A stretch of DNA of 64,000 nucleotides, from assembly GCA_934561515.1 (NCBI GenBank), contig CAKTGM010000005.1:1-64000 (forward strand), written 5' to 3'. Made by a program: the position numbers and the translations under genes. The notes under the pieces are model-generated. The model worked only from the letters and a program-made list of their open reading frames with translations. It did no database searches and was not told the DNA's origin. Below are positions 32,286 to 41,311 of this stretch, piece by piece (the first letter of the stretch is position 1; every line of letters begins with the position of its first letter). Source of the stretch: an uncultured Oscillospiraceae bacterium (GTDB taxonomy: Bacteria; Bacillota; Clostridia; Oscillospirales; Oscillospiraceae).

Positions 32286-34055
32286 ATGAGCGAATATTCT
32301 ATGCCCTCTTATTTCCAGACTATGCCCGTCATCGGCAAGGAAGTGGCTCACTTCAGCGAGGAGAACGCGGCGCAGATCCAGGAAGTAGAGCAGGAGATCC
32401 ATGAGATCCGCGAGGCCGCGCTGGAAGCCGGCAAGAGCACCGAGGCTCTCAACGAATCCGGCCAGTGGACCGCGATGCAGCGCATCGAGGAGCTGGTGGA
32501 CGAGGGGACCTGGTGCCCGCTCAACAGCCTCTACAACCCGCAGGACAACGATAACGGCAGCGTCGGTATCGTCAAGGGCCTCGGCCGCATCAACGGCAAG
32601 TGGGCCGTCATCATCGCCAGCGACAACAAGAAGCTCGCCGGCGCATGGGTCCCCGGTCAGGCGGATGCCCTGCTGCGCGGCAGCGACACGGCCAAGCGCC
32701 TGCGCATTCCTCTGGTCTACGTCCTCAACTGCTCCGGCGTGAAGCTCGACGAGCAGGAGAAGGTCTATCCCAACCGCCGCGGCGGCGGCACCCCGTTCTA
32801 TCGCAACAGCGAGCTGAACCAGATGGGCGTGCCCGTCATCGTCGGCATCTACGGCACCAACCCCGCCGGCGGCGGCTATCACTCCATCTCCCCGACCATC
32901 CTGATCGCGCATCAGGACGCCAACATGGCAGTCGGCGGCGCCGGCATCGTCGGCGGCATGAGCCCCAAGGGCCATGTGGACAAGGAAGCTGCCGAGGCGC
33001 TCATCAAGGCGCAGAAGAACCTCAAGAGCGACATCCCCGGTACCGTCGCCATCCACTACGGCGAGACCGGCTTCTTCCGCGAGGTTTACGCCGATGAAGA
33101 GGGCGTGCTCGCCGGTATCCGCAAGTACATGGATATGCTGCCCGCTTACGATCCCGAGTTCTTCCGCGTGGACGACCCGAAGGAGCCCCTCTTCGACGCG
33201 AACGATCTCTACAGCATCGTTCCCTTCAACCAGAAGCGCTCCTACGACATGGTCGAGGTCCTCGCGCGTCTGTTCGACGGCTCCGAGTTCATGGAGTACA
33301 AGCACGGCTACGGCCCCGAGATGATCACCGGTCTTGCCAAGATCGACGGTCTGCTCGTCGGCGTCGTCGCCAACTATCAGGGCATGCTGATGAATTATCC
33401 CGAGTACAAGATGGCAACCTATGGCCAGGCGATGGGCGTGGGCGGCAAGCTGTACCGTCAGGGCCTCATCAAGATGAACGAGTTCGTCACCCTCTGCGCC
33501 CGTGACCGCATCCCGATGCTGTGGGTCCAGGATACCACCGGTATCGACGTTGGCAACGACGCTGAGCGCGCGGAGCTGCTCGGTCTCGGCCAGAGCCTCA
33601 TCTACTCCATCCAGTCCAGCAAGCTGCCGATGATGGAGATCACCCTCCGCAAGGGCACCGCTGCGGCGCACTACGTCCTCGGCGGCCCGCAGGGCAACGA
33701 CAACAACGCCTTCTCCATCGGCACCGCCACCACCGAGATCTACGTCATGCACGGCGAGACCGCTGCGGCCGCCATGTATGCCCGCCGTCTCGTGAAGGAA
33801 GAGAAGGCCGGCGAGGATCTGCAGCCGACCATCGACAAGATGAACGCGCTGATCCAGGACTACGCCAAGAAGTCCAGCCCGAAGTTCTGCGCCAAGGCAG
33901 GCCTCACCGACGAGATCGTCGACATGAACGATATGCGTCCCTACATCCAGGCCTTCGCCAACGCCTGCTACCAGAATCCCGAGAGCATCTGCCCGGTCCA
34001 TCAGATGCTGCTGCCGCGCGTCATCCGCGACTACGACGCGCTCAACGCGCAGTAA
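32286..34055 (+). CDS. gcdA: Glutaconyl-CoA decarboxylase alpha subunit (carboxyltransferase)
   Basis: A 589-residue carboxyltransferase that moves the carboxyl group of glutaconyl-CoA to biotin, forming crotonyl-CoA. It has two crotonase-fold halves, with RRGGGTPFYRNSELNQMGVP in the first and GVGGKLYRQGLIKMNEFVTLCARDRIPMLWVQDTTGIDVG in the second. Its length fits A. fermentans GcdA (587 residues). The biotin carrier and membrane subunits are encoded 3.7 kb downstream in the gcdDCB unit. Confidence 0.95.
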   Translation: MSEYSMPSYFQTMPVIGKEVAHFSEENAAQIQEVEQEIHEIREAALEAGKSTEALNESGQWTAMQRIEELVDEGTWCPLNSLYNPQDNDNGSVGIVKGLGRINGKWAVIIASDNKKLAGAWVPGQADALLRGSDTAKRLRIPLVYVLNCSGVKLDEQEKVYPNRRGGGTPFYRNSELNQMGVPVIVGIYGTNPAGGGYHSISPTILIAHQDANMAVGGAGIVGGMSPKGHVDKEAAEALIKAQKNLKSDIPGTVAIHYGETGFFREVYADEEGVLAGIRKYMDMLPAYDPEFFRVDDPKEPLFDANDLYSIVPFNQKRSYDMVEVLARLFDGSEFMEYKHGYGPEMITGLAKIDGLLVGVVANYQGMLMNYPEYKMATYGQAMGVGGKLYRQGLIKMNEFVTLCARDRIPMLWVQDTTGIDVGNDAERAELLGLGQSLIYSIQSSKLPMMEITLRKGTAAAHYVLGGPQGNDNNAFSIGTATTEIYVMHGETAAAAMYARRLVKEEKAGEDLQPTIDKMNALIQDYAKKSSPKFCAKAGLTDEIVDMNDMRPYIQAFANACYQNPESICPVHQMLLPRVIRDYDALNAQ

Positions 34056-34083
34056 GACAAGCGCAATCATAACGCTTTCGCGG

Positions 34084-34120
34084 CGCAGGCTGCGCGGCGG
34101 GAAAACCCGCGCAGCCTGCG
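34084..34120 (+). other. Long GC hairpin between gcdA and hgdC
   Basis: A perfect 14-bp stem (34084-34097 with 34107-34120) around a 9-nt loop. No T-run follows. It may attenuate read-through or protect the mRNA end, so that CoA-transferase/decarboxylase and dehydratase genes differ in level. Confidence 0.6.
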
Positions 34121-34143
34121 AACCTGAAAACGGAGAGTAACCG

Positions 34144-34932
34144 ATGAGCATTTATACCATGGGTATCGACGTGGGCTCCACCGCGTCGAAGTGTGTGATC
34201 TTAAAGGACGGCAGCGAGATCGTGGCAAAGTCCCTCGTCCCTGTCGGCACCGGCACGACCGGCCCCGCGCGCGCGATCGCGCAGGTGCTGGAGGATGCGA
34301 ACATGACGCGCGAGCAGATGGACTTTGTCCTCGCCACGGGCTATGGCCGCAACAGCCTTGACGGGCTTGCCGATATGCAGATGAGCGAGCTTTCGTGCCA
34401 CGCAAAGGGCGCGACCTTCCTCTTCCCCAACGTCCGCACGGTCGTCGATATCGGCGGTCAGGACGTGAAGGTCATCGAGATCGAGAATGGCATGATGAAG
34501 AATTTTGTCATGAACGACAAGTGCGCGGCCGGTACGGGCCGCTTCCTCGATGTCATGGCCCGCGTGCTGGAGGTGAAGGTCGAAGATCTCGGTGACCTTG
34601 GCGACAAGTCGACCAAGGAGGTCGGCATCAGCTCGACCTGCACGGTCTTTGCCGAGAGCGAGGTCATCTCGCAGCTCGCCATGGGCACCGACAAGTGCGA
34701 CATCATCCACGGCATCCACAAGTCTGTCGCGGGCCGCGTTTCCGGCCTCTGCCACCGCATCGGTGTGCGCGACGATGTGGTGATGACCGGCGGCGTCGCG
34801 CAGAACCATGGCATCGTGCAGGCATTGCAGGAGCAGCTCGGCCACGAGATCCACACCTCGCCCCTCACGCAGTACAACGGCGCGCTCGGCGCGGCGCTGT
34901 TTGCGTATCAGAAGGCTCTGAAAAAGCAGTAA
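34144..34932 (+). CDS. hgdC: (R)-2-hydroxyglutaryl-CoA dehydratase activator
   Basis: A 262-residue ASKHA-fold ATPase that injects one high-energy electron into the dehydratase at the cost of ATP. The N-terminal phosphate loop is GIDVGSTASKCVIL. The two cysteines that hold the inter-subunit [4Fe-4S] cluster are Cys127 (KCAAGTGRF) and Cys166 (SSTCTVFAESEV). These are the same numbers as in A. fermentans HgdC. The enzyme is oxygen-sensitive in all known cases, which fits an anaerobe. Confidence 0.97.
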   Translation: MSIYTMGIDVGSTASKCVILKDGSEIVAKSLVPVGTGTTGPARAIAQVLEDANMTREQMDFVLATGYGRNSLDGLADMQMSELSCHAKGATFLFPNVRTVVDIGGQDVKVIEIENGMMKNFVMNDKCAAGTGRFLDVMARVLEVKVEDLGDLGDKSTKEVGISSTCTVFAESEVISQLAMGTDKCDIIHGIHKSVAGRVSGLCHRIGVRDDVVMTGGVAQNHGIVQALQEQLGHEIHTSPLTQYNGALGAALFAYQKALKKQ

Positions 34933-34975
34933 AACCGTATTCAATTAACAATAATCGCATTAGGAGGAATCAATC

Positions 34976-36421
34976 ATGGCGAAACAAGTCAGTCCCGGCG
35001 TGCTTGCCCTGCGCAAGGTCGTCGATGACGTCTATGCCGACGCCCGTGAAGCGAAGAAGCAGGGTAAGCTGGTCGGTTGGTCCAGCTCCAAGTTCCCCTG
35101 CGAGCTTGCTGAGGCCTTTGACCTCAACGTGATGTATCCGGAGAACCAGGCTGCCGGTATCGCCGCCCAGCGCGACGGCGAGATCATGTGCCAGGCCGCG
35201 GAAGACCTCGGCTTCGACAATGATATCTGCGGCTATGCCCGTATCTCCCTCGCTTACGCCGCCGGCAAGCGCGCCAGCCGTAAGTTCGACCCCGAGACGC
35301 TCGAATTCATCATCGACCCCAAGAGCGGCAAGCCCCTCAAGGACGAGAACGGCAACGTCGTCATCGATCCCGAGACCGGCAAGCCCAAGAAGGACCCCAA
35401 GACCCAGGTGCCCTACACCGTTCTGGACGATATCCATGAGATCGAGGCGCTGCCCGAGACCACCGAGAAGGAGATCGCCTACAAGAACTTCCGCCGCGAG
35501 GCCATCAAGCCCTACAAGCAGATGCGCATCCCCCAGCCCGACTTCGTGCTGTGCTGCAACAACATCTGCAACTGCATGACCAAGTGGTACGAGAACATCG
35601 CCCGTATGTGCAACATTCCGCTCATCATGGTCGACATTCCCTACAACAACACCGTTGAGGTCAGCGACTCCGCCGTGAAGTACGTCCGCGCCCAGTTCGA
35701 CAACGCCATCCATCAGCTCGAGGAGCTGACCGGCAAGAAGTTCGACGAGGCCAAGTTCGAGGCGGCCTGCAAGCACGCGAACCGCACCGCCCAGAACTGG
35801 CTGAAGGTCTGCGACTACCTGCAGTACAAGCCCGCCCCGATGAGCGGCTTCGACCTCTTTAACCACATGGCCGACGTCGTCACCGCCCGCGGCAAGGAAG
35901 CCGCTGCCGACGCCTTCGAGCTGCTCGCGCAGGATCTGGAGCAGAACATCAAGGAAGGCACCTCCACGCTGCCCTTCCCCGAGAAGTACCGCGTCATGTT
36001 CGAGGGCATCCCCTGCTGGCCGAAGCTCCCGAACCTGTTCAAGCCCCTCAAGGAGAACGGCGTGAACGTCACCGCCGTCGTGTACGCGCCCGCCTTCGGC
36101 TTCGTCTACAACAACATGGACGAGATGGCCCGCGCCTACTACAAGGCGCCCAACTCCGTCTGCATCGAGCAGGGCGTTGCGTGGCGTGAGGGCATCTGCC
36201 GCGACAACAAGGTCGACGGCGTGCTCGTCCACTACAACCGCTCCTGCAAGCCGTGGAGCGGCTATATGGCCGAGATGCAGCGCCGCTTCACCAAGGACCT
36301 CGGTGTGCCGTGCGCCGGCTTCGACGGCGACCAGGCCGACCCGCGCAACTTCAACGAAGCGCAGTACGCCACCCGCGTGCAGGGCCTTGTCGAAGCCATG
36401 GAAGCCAACAAGAAAGACTAA
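34976..36421 (+). CDS. hgdA: (R)-2-hydroxyglutaryl-CoA dehydratase alpha subunit
   Basis: A 481-residue subunit, very close in sequence and length to A. fermentans HgdA (477). Cluster-binding and nearby cysteines are visible at Cys42 (SSKFPCELAE) and Cys193, 194, 198 and 200 (CCNNICNC). With HgdB it dehydrates 2-hydroxyglutaryl-CoA to glutaconyl-CoA by a ketyl-radical mechanism. A TAGGAGGAAT site precedes the ATG. It follows the activator by 43 nt. Confidence 0.97.
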   Translation: MAKQVSPGVLALRKVVDDVYADAREAKKQGKLVGWSSSKFPCELAEAFDLNVMYPENQAAGIAAQRDGEIMCQAAEDLGFDNDICGYARISLAYAAGKRASRKFDPETLEFIIDPKSGKPLKDENGNVVIDPETGKPKKDPKTQVPYTVLDDIHEIEALPETTEKEIAYKNFRREAIKPYKQMRIPQPDFVLCCNNICNCMTKWYENIARMCNIPLIMVDIPYNNTVEVSDSAVKYVRAQFDNAIHQLEELTGKKFDEAKFEAACKHANRTAQNWLKVCDYLQYKPAPMSGFDLFNHMADVVTARGKEAAADAFELLAQDLEQNIKEGTSTLPFPEKYRVMFEGIPCWPKLPNLFKPLKENGVNVTAVVYAPAFGFVYNNMDEMARAYYKAPNSVCIEQGVAWREGICRDNKVDGVLVHYNRSCKPWSGYMAEMQRRFTKDLGVPCAGFDGDQADPRNFNEAQYATRVQGLVEAMEANKKD

Positions 36422-36436
36422 GGAGGGCGTGAAAAA

Positions 36437-37582
36437 ATGAGTATCGAAGCTATCGTGAAGGAATTTTCCGCCGTCGCCGCGAACCCCAAGGGCCAGCTCA
36501 AGGCCTATAAGGACGCCGGCAAGAAGTGCATCGGTGTGATGCCCTACTACGCCCCCGAGGAGCTGGTCTACGCCGCCGGCATGATGCCGTTCGGTATGTG
36601 GGGCAGCAACAGCAAGACCATCCAGCGCGCCAAGGAATATTGCGCGACCTTCTACTGCACCATCGCCCAGCTCGACCTCGAGATGCTGCTCGACGGCACG
36701 ATGGACCTGCTCGACGGCGTCATCACCCCGACCATCTGTGATACGCTGCGTCCCATGAGCCAGAACATCCGCGTCGCCATGAGCGAGAAGCTGCCCTGCA
36801 TCTTCCTCGCCCATCCCCAGAACCGCTTTGCCGACTGGGGCAAGCAGTTCTGCATGGATCAGTACAACGCCGTCAAGGAAGGCCTTGAGAAGATCGCCGG
36901 TTACGAGATCAAGAGCGAGGACATCGCTGCGGCCATCAAGGTCTACAACAAGTCCCGCGCCGCCCGCCGCGCGTTCGTCAAGCTCGCAAGCGAGCACTGC
37001 GACGTTATCGACCCGATCATGCGCTCGGCCGTCCTGAAGGCCGCATGGTTCATGGATAAGGCCGAGTACACCGAGAAGCTCGAGGCGCTCAACGCCGAGC
37101 TCGCCGCGCTGCCCGAGGCCAAGTGGAACGGCGTCAAGGTCGTTACCTCCGGCATCATCTGCGACAACCCGGCGCTGCTGAAGATCTTCAAGGACAACAA
37201 CGTTGCCATCGCGGCGGACGATGTTGCCCATGAGTCCCGCGCGTTCCGCACCGATGCGAGCGAGGAGGGCGATCCGATGATGGCCCTCGTCGAGCAGTTC
37301 ACCAACACCGATTACGATGTGCTGCTCTACGATCCGCAGTCCAGCAAGAACCGCCGCGGCGAGTTCGTTGCCAACATGGTCAAGGAATCCGGCGCGCAGG
37401 GCCTCGTGCTCTTCATGCAGCAGTTCTGCGACCCCGAGGAGATGGAGTTCCCGTACCTCAAGAAGGCGCTCGACGCCGCTGGTATCCCCTTCATCAAGCT
37501 CGGCGTGGACCAGCAGATGCGCGACTTCGGTCAGGCGGCGACCGCCATTCAGGCGTTTGCCGACGTTCTGTCCATGCAGTAA
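36437..37582 (+). CDS. hgdB: (R)-2-hydroxyglutaryl-CoA dehydratase beta subunit
   Basis: A 381-residue subunit of the HgdB/FldC type with KKCIGVMPYYAPEELVYAAGMMPFGMWG at the N-terminus and FCDPEEMEFPYLKKALDAAGIPFIKLGVDQQ at the C-terminus, which carries conserved cluster-ligand cysteines. It is 15 nt downstream of hgdA and is the last gene of the first transcription unit. Confidence 0.96.
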   Translation: MSIEAIVKEFSAVAANPKGQLKAYKDAGKKCIGVMPYYAPEELVYAAGMMPFGMWGSNSKTIQRAKEYCATFYCTIAQLDLEMLLDGTMDLLDGVITPTICDTLRPMSQNIRVAMSEKLPCIFLAHPQNRFADWGKQFCMDQYNAVKEGLEKIAGYEIKSEDIAAAIKVYNKSRAARRAFVKLASEHCDVIDPIMRSAVLKAAWFMDKAEYTEKLEALNAELAALPEAKWNGVKVVTSGIICDNPALLKIFKDNNVAIAADDVAHESRAFRTDASEEGDPMMALVEQFTNTDYDVLLYDPQSSKNRRGEFVANMVKESGAQGLVLFMQQFCDPEEMEFPYLKKALDAAGIPFIKLGVDQQMRDFGQAATAIQAFADVLSMQ

Positions 37583-37592
37583 GGATGATCCT

Positions 37593-37624
37593 CTTTCCCT
37601 CCTGTCGAAAGGCAGGGGGGAAAG
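37593..37624 (+). other. Hairpin after hgdB without a T-run
   Basis: CTTTCCC-CCTG pairs with CAGG-GGGAAAG. It is followed by GTCGTT rather than a run of T, so it is a weak terminator at best or an mRNA 3' end stabiliser. Confidence 0.45.
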
Positions 37625-37659
37625 GTCGTTAAATCGCTGCAAAAAATGAGCACTGGCGC

Positions 37660-37689
37660 TTGCAAACAAGGCAAACGCTTTGCTATAAT
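37660..37689 (+). promoter_or_regulatory. Promoter of gcdDCB
   Basis: TTGCAA (37660-37665), an 18-nt spacer and TATAAT (37684-37689) with an upstream TGC that makes an extended -10. It lies 27 nt before gcdD. A. fermentans also has gcdDCB as a second operon. Confidence 0.75.
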
Positions 37690-37715
37690 CCAAAATTGAA
37701 AGGTAAAAGGAAGAA

Positions 37716-37988
37716 ATGGAATACAGCCCGCTTTTCGTTACCCTCATGGGTATCGGTACGGTCTTCTTTGGCCTGATCTGCATCATTTTCCTCACCATGG
37801 CGATGGGTGCGATCCTCAAGGGCAAAGAAAAGGCGCCCGCCGCTGCTGCCGCTGCTCCTGTTGCCGCCCCCGCGCCCAAGCCGCAGGGGATGCAGCCTGA
37901 GATCGTGGCCGCGATCACTGCCGCTCTCTCCGAGGAGATCGGCATTCCCTCCCGCAGCATGAACATTGTCAACATCAAAAAAATCTAA
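37716..37988 (+). CDS. gcdD: Glutaconyl-CoA decarboxylase delta subunit
   Basis: A 90-residue OadG-like subunit with one N-terminal transmembrane helix (residues about 6-33), an Ala/Pro-rich linker and a short C-terminal helix region (ITAALSEEIGIPSRSMNIVNIKKI). It helps assemble the peripheral carboxyltransferase on the membrane pump. It is followed by gcdC after 24 nt. Confidence 0.88.
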   Translation: MEYSPLFVTLMGIGTVFFGLICIIFLTMAMGAILKGKEKAPAAAAAAPVAAPAPKPQGMQPEIVAAITAALSEEIGIPSRSMNIVNIKKI

Positions 37989-38012
37989 TTTTATTTTTAG
38001 GAGAAAACAACT

Positions 38013-38429
38013 ATGATCAAGCAGTACAATGTCACCGTTAACGGCACCACCTACGAAGTCACCGTCGAGTCCGCTAACGGCGGCCGCATGGCTTCCGCTC
38101 CCGTCTCCCGCGCTGCCGCGGCTCCCGTTGCCCGCGCTGCCGCTCCCGCTCCCGCTGCTGCTCCCGCGCCTGCCGCTGCTCCCGCTGCCGCTCCCAAGGC
38201 TGCCGCTCCCGCCGGCACCGGCACTGTCGCGAGCCCCATGCCCGGCACCATCCTCGATGTGAAGGTCGCCGCCGGTCAGGCTGTCAAGGAGGGCGATCTG
38301 CTCTTCATCCTCGAGGCCATGAAGATGGAGAACGAGATCTTCGCTCCCTGCGCGGGCACCGTTTCCTCCGTTGCAGTTGCCAAGGGCGCTGCTGTGAACC
38401 CCGGCGACGTTCTCTGCGTCATCGGCTAA
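38013..38429 (+). CDS. gcdC: Glutaconyl-CoA decarboxylase gamma subunit (biotin carrier)
   Basis: A 138-residue biotin carrier. An N-terminal 25 residues and a flexible Ala/Pro linker (about 27-70) precede a biotinyl domain. The biotinylated lysine is Lys104 in EAMKMEN. It shuttles CO2 from GcdA to the sodium pump GcdB. Slippage-prone, repetitive codons occur in the linker, but the frame is intact. Confidence 0.95.
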   Translation: MIKQYNVTVNGTTYEVTVESANGGRMASAPVSRAAAAPVARAAAPAPAAAPAPAAAPAAAPKAAAPAGTGTVASPMPGTILDVKVAAGQAVKEGDLLFILEAMKMENEIFAPCAGTVSSVAVAKGAAVNPGDVLCVIG

Positions 38430-38476
38430 GCTACAGCAACCTCCCCGAATTAACTGTGAAAGGAAAAGAAACATAA

Positions 38477-39736
38477 ATGGTTGCTATTATGAACTTCTTG
38501 CAGCAGACCGGCTTCTATATGTTTGGTCAGGACGGCAACTGGAAGTGCCTCATCATGATCGGCATTTCCTTCGTGCTGCTGTATCTGGCCATCGTGAAGG
38601 GCTTTGAGCCGCTGCTGCTGCTGCCCATCGCCTTCGGTATGCTGTGCACCAACCTCCCCGGCGCGGAGATGTTCCACGAGATCCTCTTCGCCGGCGGACA
38701 CGTCCATTGGGACCTCTTCGGAGGTGCGCCCATCACGCAGGAATTCCTGACAGAAATGGCGGAGTCCGGCGTTGCTGAGGCGGTGCTTGCACCCTGGGCT
38801 GTCGGCAGCACGGTCAGCCTCGGTCTGCTGGACGTGCTCTACCTCGGCGTCAAGCTGGGCATCTACCCCTGCCTGATCTTCATGGGCGTCGGTACGATGA
38901 CCGACTTCGGTCCCCTGATCGCGAACCCCAAGTCCCTGCTGCTCGGCGCTGCCGCCCAGCTCGGTATCTTCATGACCTATGTCGGCACGCAGTTCATGGG
39001 CTTCACCTATCAGCAGTCCGCCTCCATCGGTATCATCGGCGGCGCTGACGGCCCGACCGCGATCTTCGTTACCTCCCGTCTCGCTCCCGAGCTGCTCGGC
39101 CCCATCGCCGTTGCTGCTTACTCCTACATGGCGCTCGTTCCGGTCATCCAGCCCCCCATCATGAAGGCTTTGACCAGCAAGGAAGAGCGCAAGATCGTGA
39201 TGCGCCCGCTGCGTCAGGTCAGCAAGAAGGAAAAGATCATCTTCCCGATCATGATCACCGTGTTCGTGGCGCTGCTCGTTCCTTCCGCCGCTCCCCTGAT
39301 CGCGTGCCTGATGCTCGGCAACCTCTTCAAGGAGTCCGGCGTTGTCGACCGTCTGCAGAAGACCGCCGGTAACGAGCTGATGAACATCGTCACCATCTTC
39401 CTCGGCTTCACCGTCGGCGCTACCGCCACGGCGACCACCTTCCTCTCCGTCCAGACCCTCGAGATCATGGCGATGGGTATCGTTGCCTTCGGCTTCGGTA
39501 CTGCGGGCGGCGTGCTGCTGGCCAAGCTCATGAACCTCTTCCTGAAGGAGAAGATCAACCCGCTGATCGGTTCCGCCGGCGTTTCCGCCGTTCCGATGGC
39601 CGCGCGTGTTTCCCAGGTCGTCGGCCAGAAGGAGAACCCCGCCAACTTCCTGCTCATGCACGCCATGGGCCCGAACGTTGCCGGTGTTATCGGTTCCGCG
39701 ATCGCCGCAGGCGTCCTGATGTCCCTGTTCGGCTAA
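38477..39736 (+). CDS. gcdB: Glutaconyl-CoA decarboxylase beta subunit (Na+ pump)
   Basis: A 419-residue integral membrane protein with about ten hydrophobic segments, homologous to OadB/MmdB. Conserved sodium-pump regions include [24 protein letters not shown] and [23 protein letters not shown]. Decarboxylation of carboxybiotin drives Na+ out of the cell. A second ATG lies four codons downstream. The gene ends at a strong terminator. Confidence 0.95.
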   Translation: MVAIMNFLQQTGFYMFGQDGNWKCLIMIGISFVLLYLAIVKGFEPLLLLPIAFGMLCTNLPGAEMFHEILFAGGHVHWDLFGGAPITQEFLTEMAESGVAEAVLAPWAVGSTVSLGLLDVLYLGVKLGIYPCLIFMGVGTMTDFGPLIANPKSLLLGAAAQLGIFMTYVGTQFMGFTYQQSASIGIIGGADGPTAIFVTSRLAPELLGPIAVAAYSYMALVPVIQPPIMKALTSKEERKIVMRPLRQVSKKEKIIFPIMITVFVALLVPSAAPLIACLMLGNLFKESGVVDRLQKTAGNELMNIVTIFLGFTVGATATATTFLSVQTLEIMAMGIVAFGFGTAGGVLLAKLMNLFLKEKINPLIGSAGVSAVPMAARVSQVVGQKENPANFLLMHAMGPNVAGVIGSAIAAGVLMSLFG

Positions 39737-39754
39737 GCGACAAGCATTTGAAAA

Positions 39755-39785
39755 AAGAGCACCCGCATGGGTGCTCTTTTTTTGT
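39755..39785 (+). terminator. Terminator after gcdB
   Basis: AAGAGCACCC and GGGTGCTCTT arms with a GCAT loop and a long T-run. Confidence 0.93.
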
Positions 39786-39935
39786 CCGCTTTTGCCTGTA
39801 TCAGCCGAAAGATGGCCTGCGCGCTCAGGAAAGGACGCGGCATAAGCACAGTGGGCGCTGCGCGCTTACGCCGCAGCGGGTGAGGAAGGGGATGCCCTGC
39901 TTGGTCAAATGCGCTCACAGCGGCTCAAAAGGCGC

Positions 39936-39971
39936 AAAAAGAGGGATCACCGTCAAGGTGATCCCTCTTTT
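39936..39971 (-). terminator. Terminator after the oligopeptide transporter operon
   Basis: AAAAGAGGGATCACC and GGTGATCCCTCTTTT arms. It is symmetric and can stop either strand. The 160 nt between this and the gcdB terminator hold no gene that I can see. Confidence 0.9.
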
Positions 39972-39978
39972 GTTCGTA

Positions 39979-40278
39979 TTACGACCAGATGGTCTGCATT
40001 GCGATGATCGCCAGCGCACCGGCAGCAAGGAAGGTAAGTCCGATCAGAAGACCTGCCTTCAGCGCGCCGCCGATGGCGGCGTTGCGCTCCTCGCGGCTCA
40101 GCTCGCCGCTCGTGTCCCACGGGCGGTCGTTCGCCTCGGGCGCGTCCGGCTCGCGGAAGTCCGCGCGGTCGCGCCGTTTGTAAATGCGGGGGATGAGCAT
40201 CGGCTGCGGCTCGATGCCGCTCATGTCGGCTACGGTGCGGCCGTCGTCATCCTCGTAGATGCGCTCGTTCCGCCTCAT
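39979..40278 (-). CDS. Small single-pass membrane protein, unknown function
   Basis: A 99-residue protein with an acidic/charged N-terminal 65 residues and one C-terminal transmembrane helix (LKAGLLIGLTFLAAGALAIIAM). It is the last gene of the opp-type operon, overlapping the ATPase gene by an ATGA. No family is recognised. The coupling suggests it is made together with the transporter. Confidence 0.7.
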   Translation of the reverse strand: MRRNERIYEDDDGRTVADMSGIEPQPMLIPRIYKRRDRADFREPDAPEANDRPWDTSGELSREERNAAIGGALKAGLLIGLTFLAAGALAIIAMQTIWS

Positions 40279-41309
40279 TTATCGTAGAGGTGGCAGCACA
40301 CGAAGTGGCCCGGCTCGATCTCGCGCTGGACGGGAGCCTCCTCCTCGCAGCACTTCATGCAGTTCGCGCAGCGGGTGTGGAACTTGCAGCCCTTGGGCGG
40401 GTTGGCGGGGGAGGGGATGGAGCCTTCGAGCACGATGCGCTTCATCTTCACCGTCGGGTCGGGGACGGGAATGGCGGAGAAGAGCGCTTTCGTGTAGGGG
40501 TGGAGGGGATTGCGGAAGATGTCTTCCTTTGCGCCATACTCCACGAGGTTGCCGAGGTACATGACGCCGACGGTGTCGGAGATGTGCTCAACAACGGAAA
40601 GGTCGTGGCTGATGAAGAGGTAGGTCAGCTTGTACTGATCCTGCAATTCATTGAGCAGGTTGATGATCTGCGCCTGAATGGACACGTCCAGCGCGGAGAC
40701 CGGCTCGTCACAGACGATGAACTCGGGGTTGAGCGCGAGCGCACGCGCGATGCAGATACGCTGGCGCTGGCCGCCGGAGAATTCATGCGGATAGCGGTCC
40801 TTATGGAAGGGCTGGAGACCGCAGTTGTCCATGACCTGATCGATGTAATCATCGAACTCGGCCTTGGGGACGAGATTGTGCTCGCGCACGGCCTCACCGA
40901 TGATCTCGCCGACCGGCATACGCGGGGAGAGGGAAGAGAACGGGTCCTGGAAGATGATCTGCATCTTCGTGCGCAGGGCGCGCATCTCCTTGGGGGAGAG
41001 GTCGTAGACCTCCTGACCGTTGAAGAGGACCTGACCGGCGGTCTTGGTGTCGTACAGGCGGAGGATGGTGCGGCCCGTGGTGGTCTTACCGCAGCCGGAC
41101 TCGCCGACGAGACCCATCGTCGTGCCGCGCTTTAAGTTGAAGGTGACGCCGTCGACAGCCTTGACGTGGCCGACCGTGTGGGAGATCATGCCGCTTTTGA
41201 TGGGGAAGTACTTCTTCAGGTGGTTGACCTGAAGAATGTACTGCGGGTCGTACTCAACGGGGGTGAAATTGGGGTCCTCAAAGGGATTGACCTTATTGTG
41301 ATCTGCCAT
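40275..41309 (-). CDS. oppF: Oligopeptide ABC transporter ATP-binding protein (OppF-like)
   Basis: A 344-residue ATPase. Walker A is GESGCGKTT, the signature is [16 protein letters not shown], and Walker B is [14 protein letters not shown]. The C-terminal cysteine-rich extension ([16 protein letters not shown]) is typical of the Opp/Dpp ATPases. It pairs with OppD, 2 nt away, to power peptide import. Confidence 0.92.
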   Translation of the reverse strand: MADHNKVNPFEDPNFTPVEYDPQYILQVNHLKKYFPIKSGMISHTVGHVKAVDGVTFNLKRGTTMGLVGESGCGKTTTGRTILRLYDTKTAGQVLFNGQEVYDLSPKEMRALRTKMQIIFQDPFSSLSPRMPVGEIIGEAVREHNLVPKAEFDDYIDQVMDNCGLQPFHKDRYPHEFSGGQRQRICIARALALNPEFIVCDEPVSALDVSIQAQIINLLNELQDQYKLTYLFISHDLSVVEHISDTVGVMYLGNLVEYGAKEDIFRNPLHPYTKALFSAIPVPDPTVKMKRIVLEGSIPSPANPPKGCKFHTRCANCMKCCEEEAPVQREIEPGHFVCCHLYDK

Positions 41310-41311
41310 GA

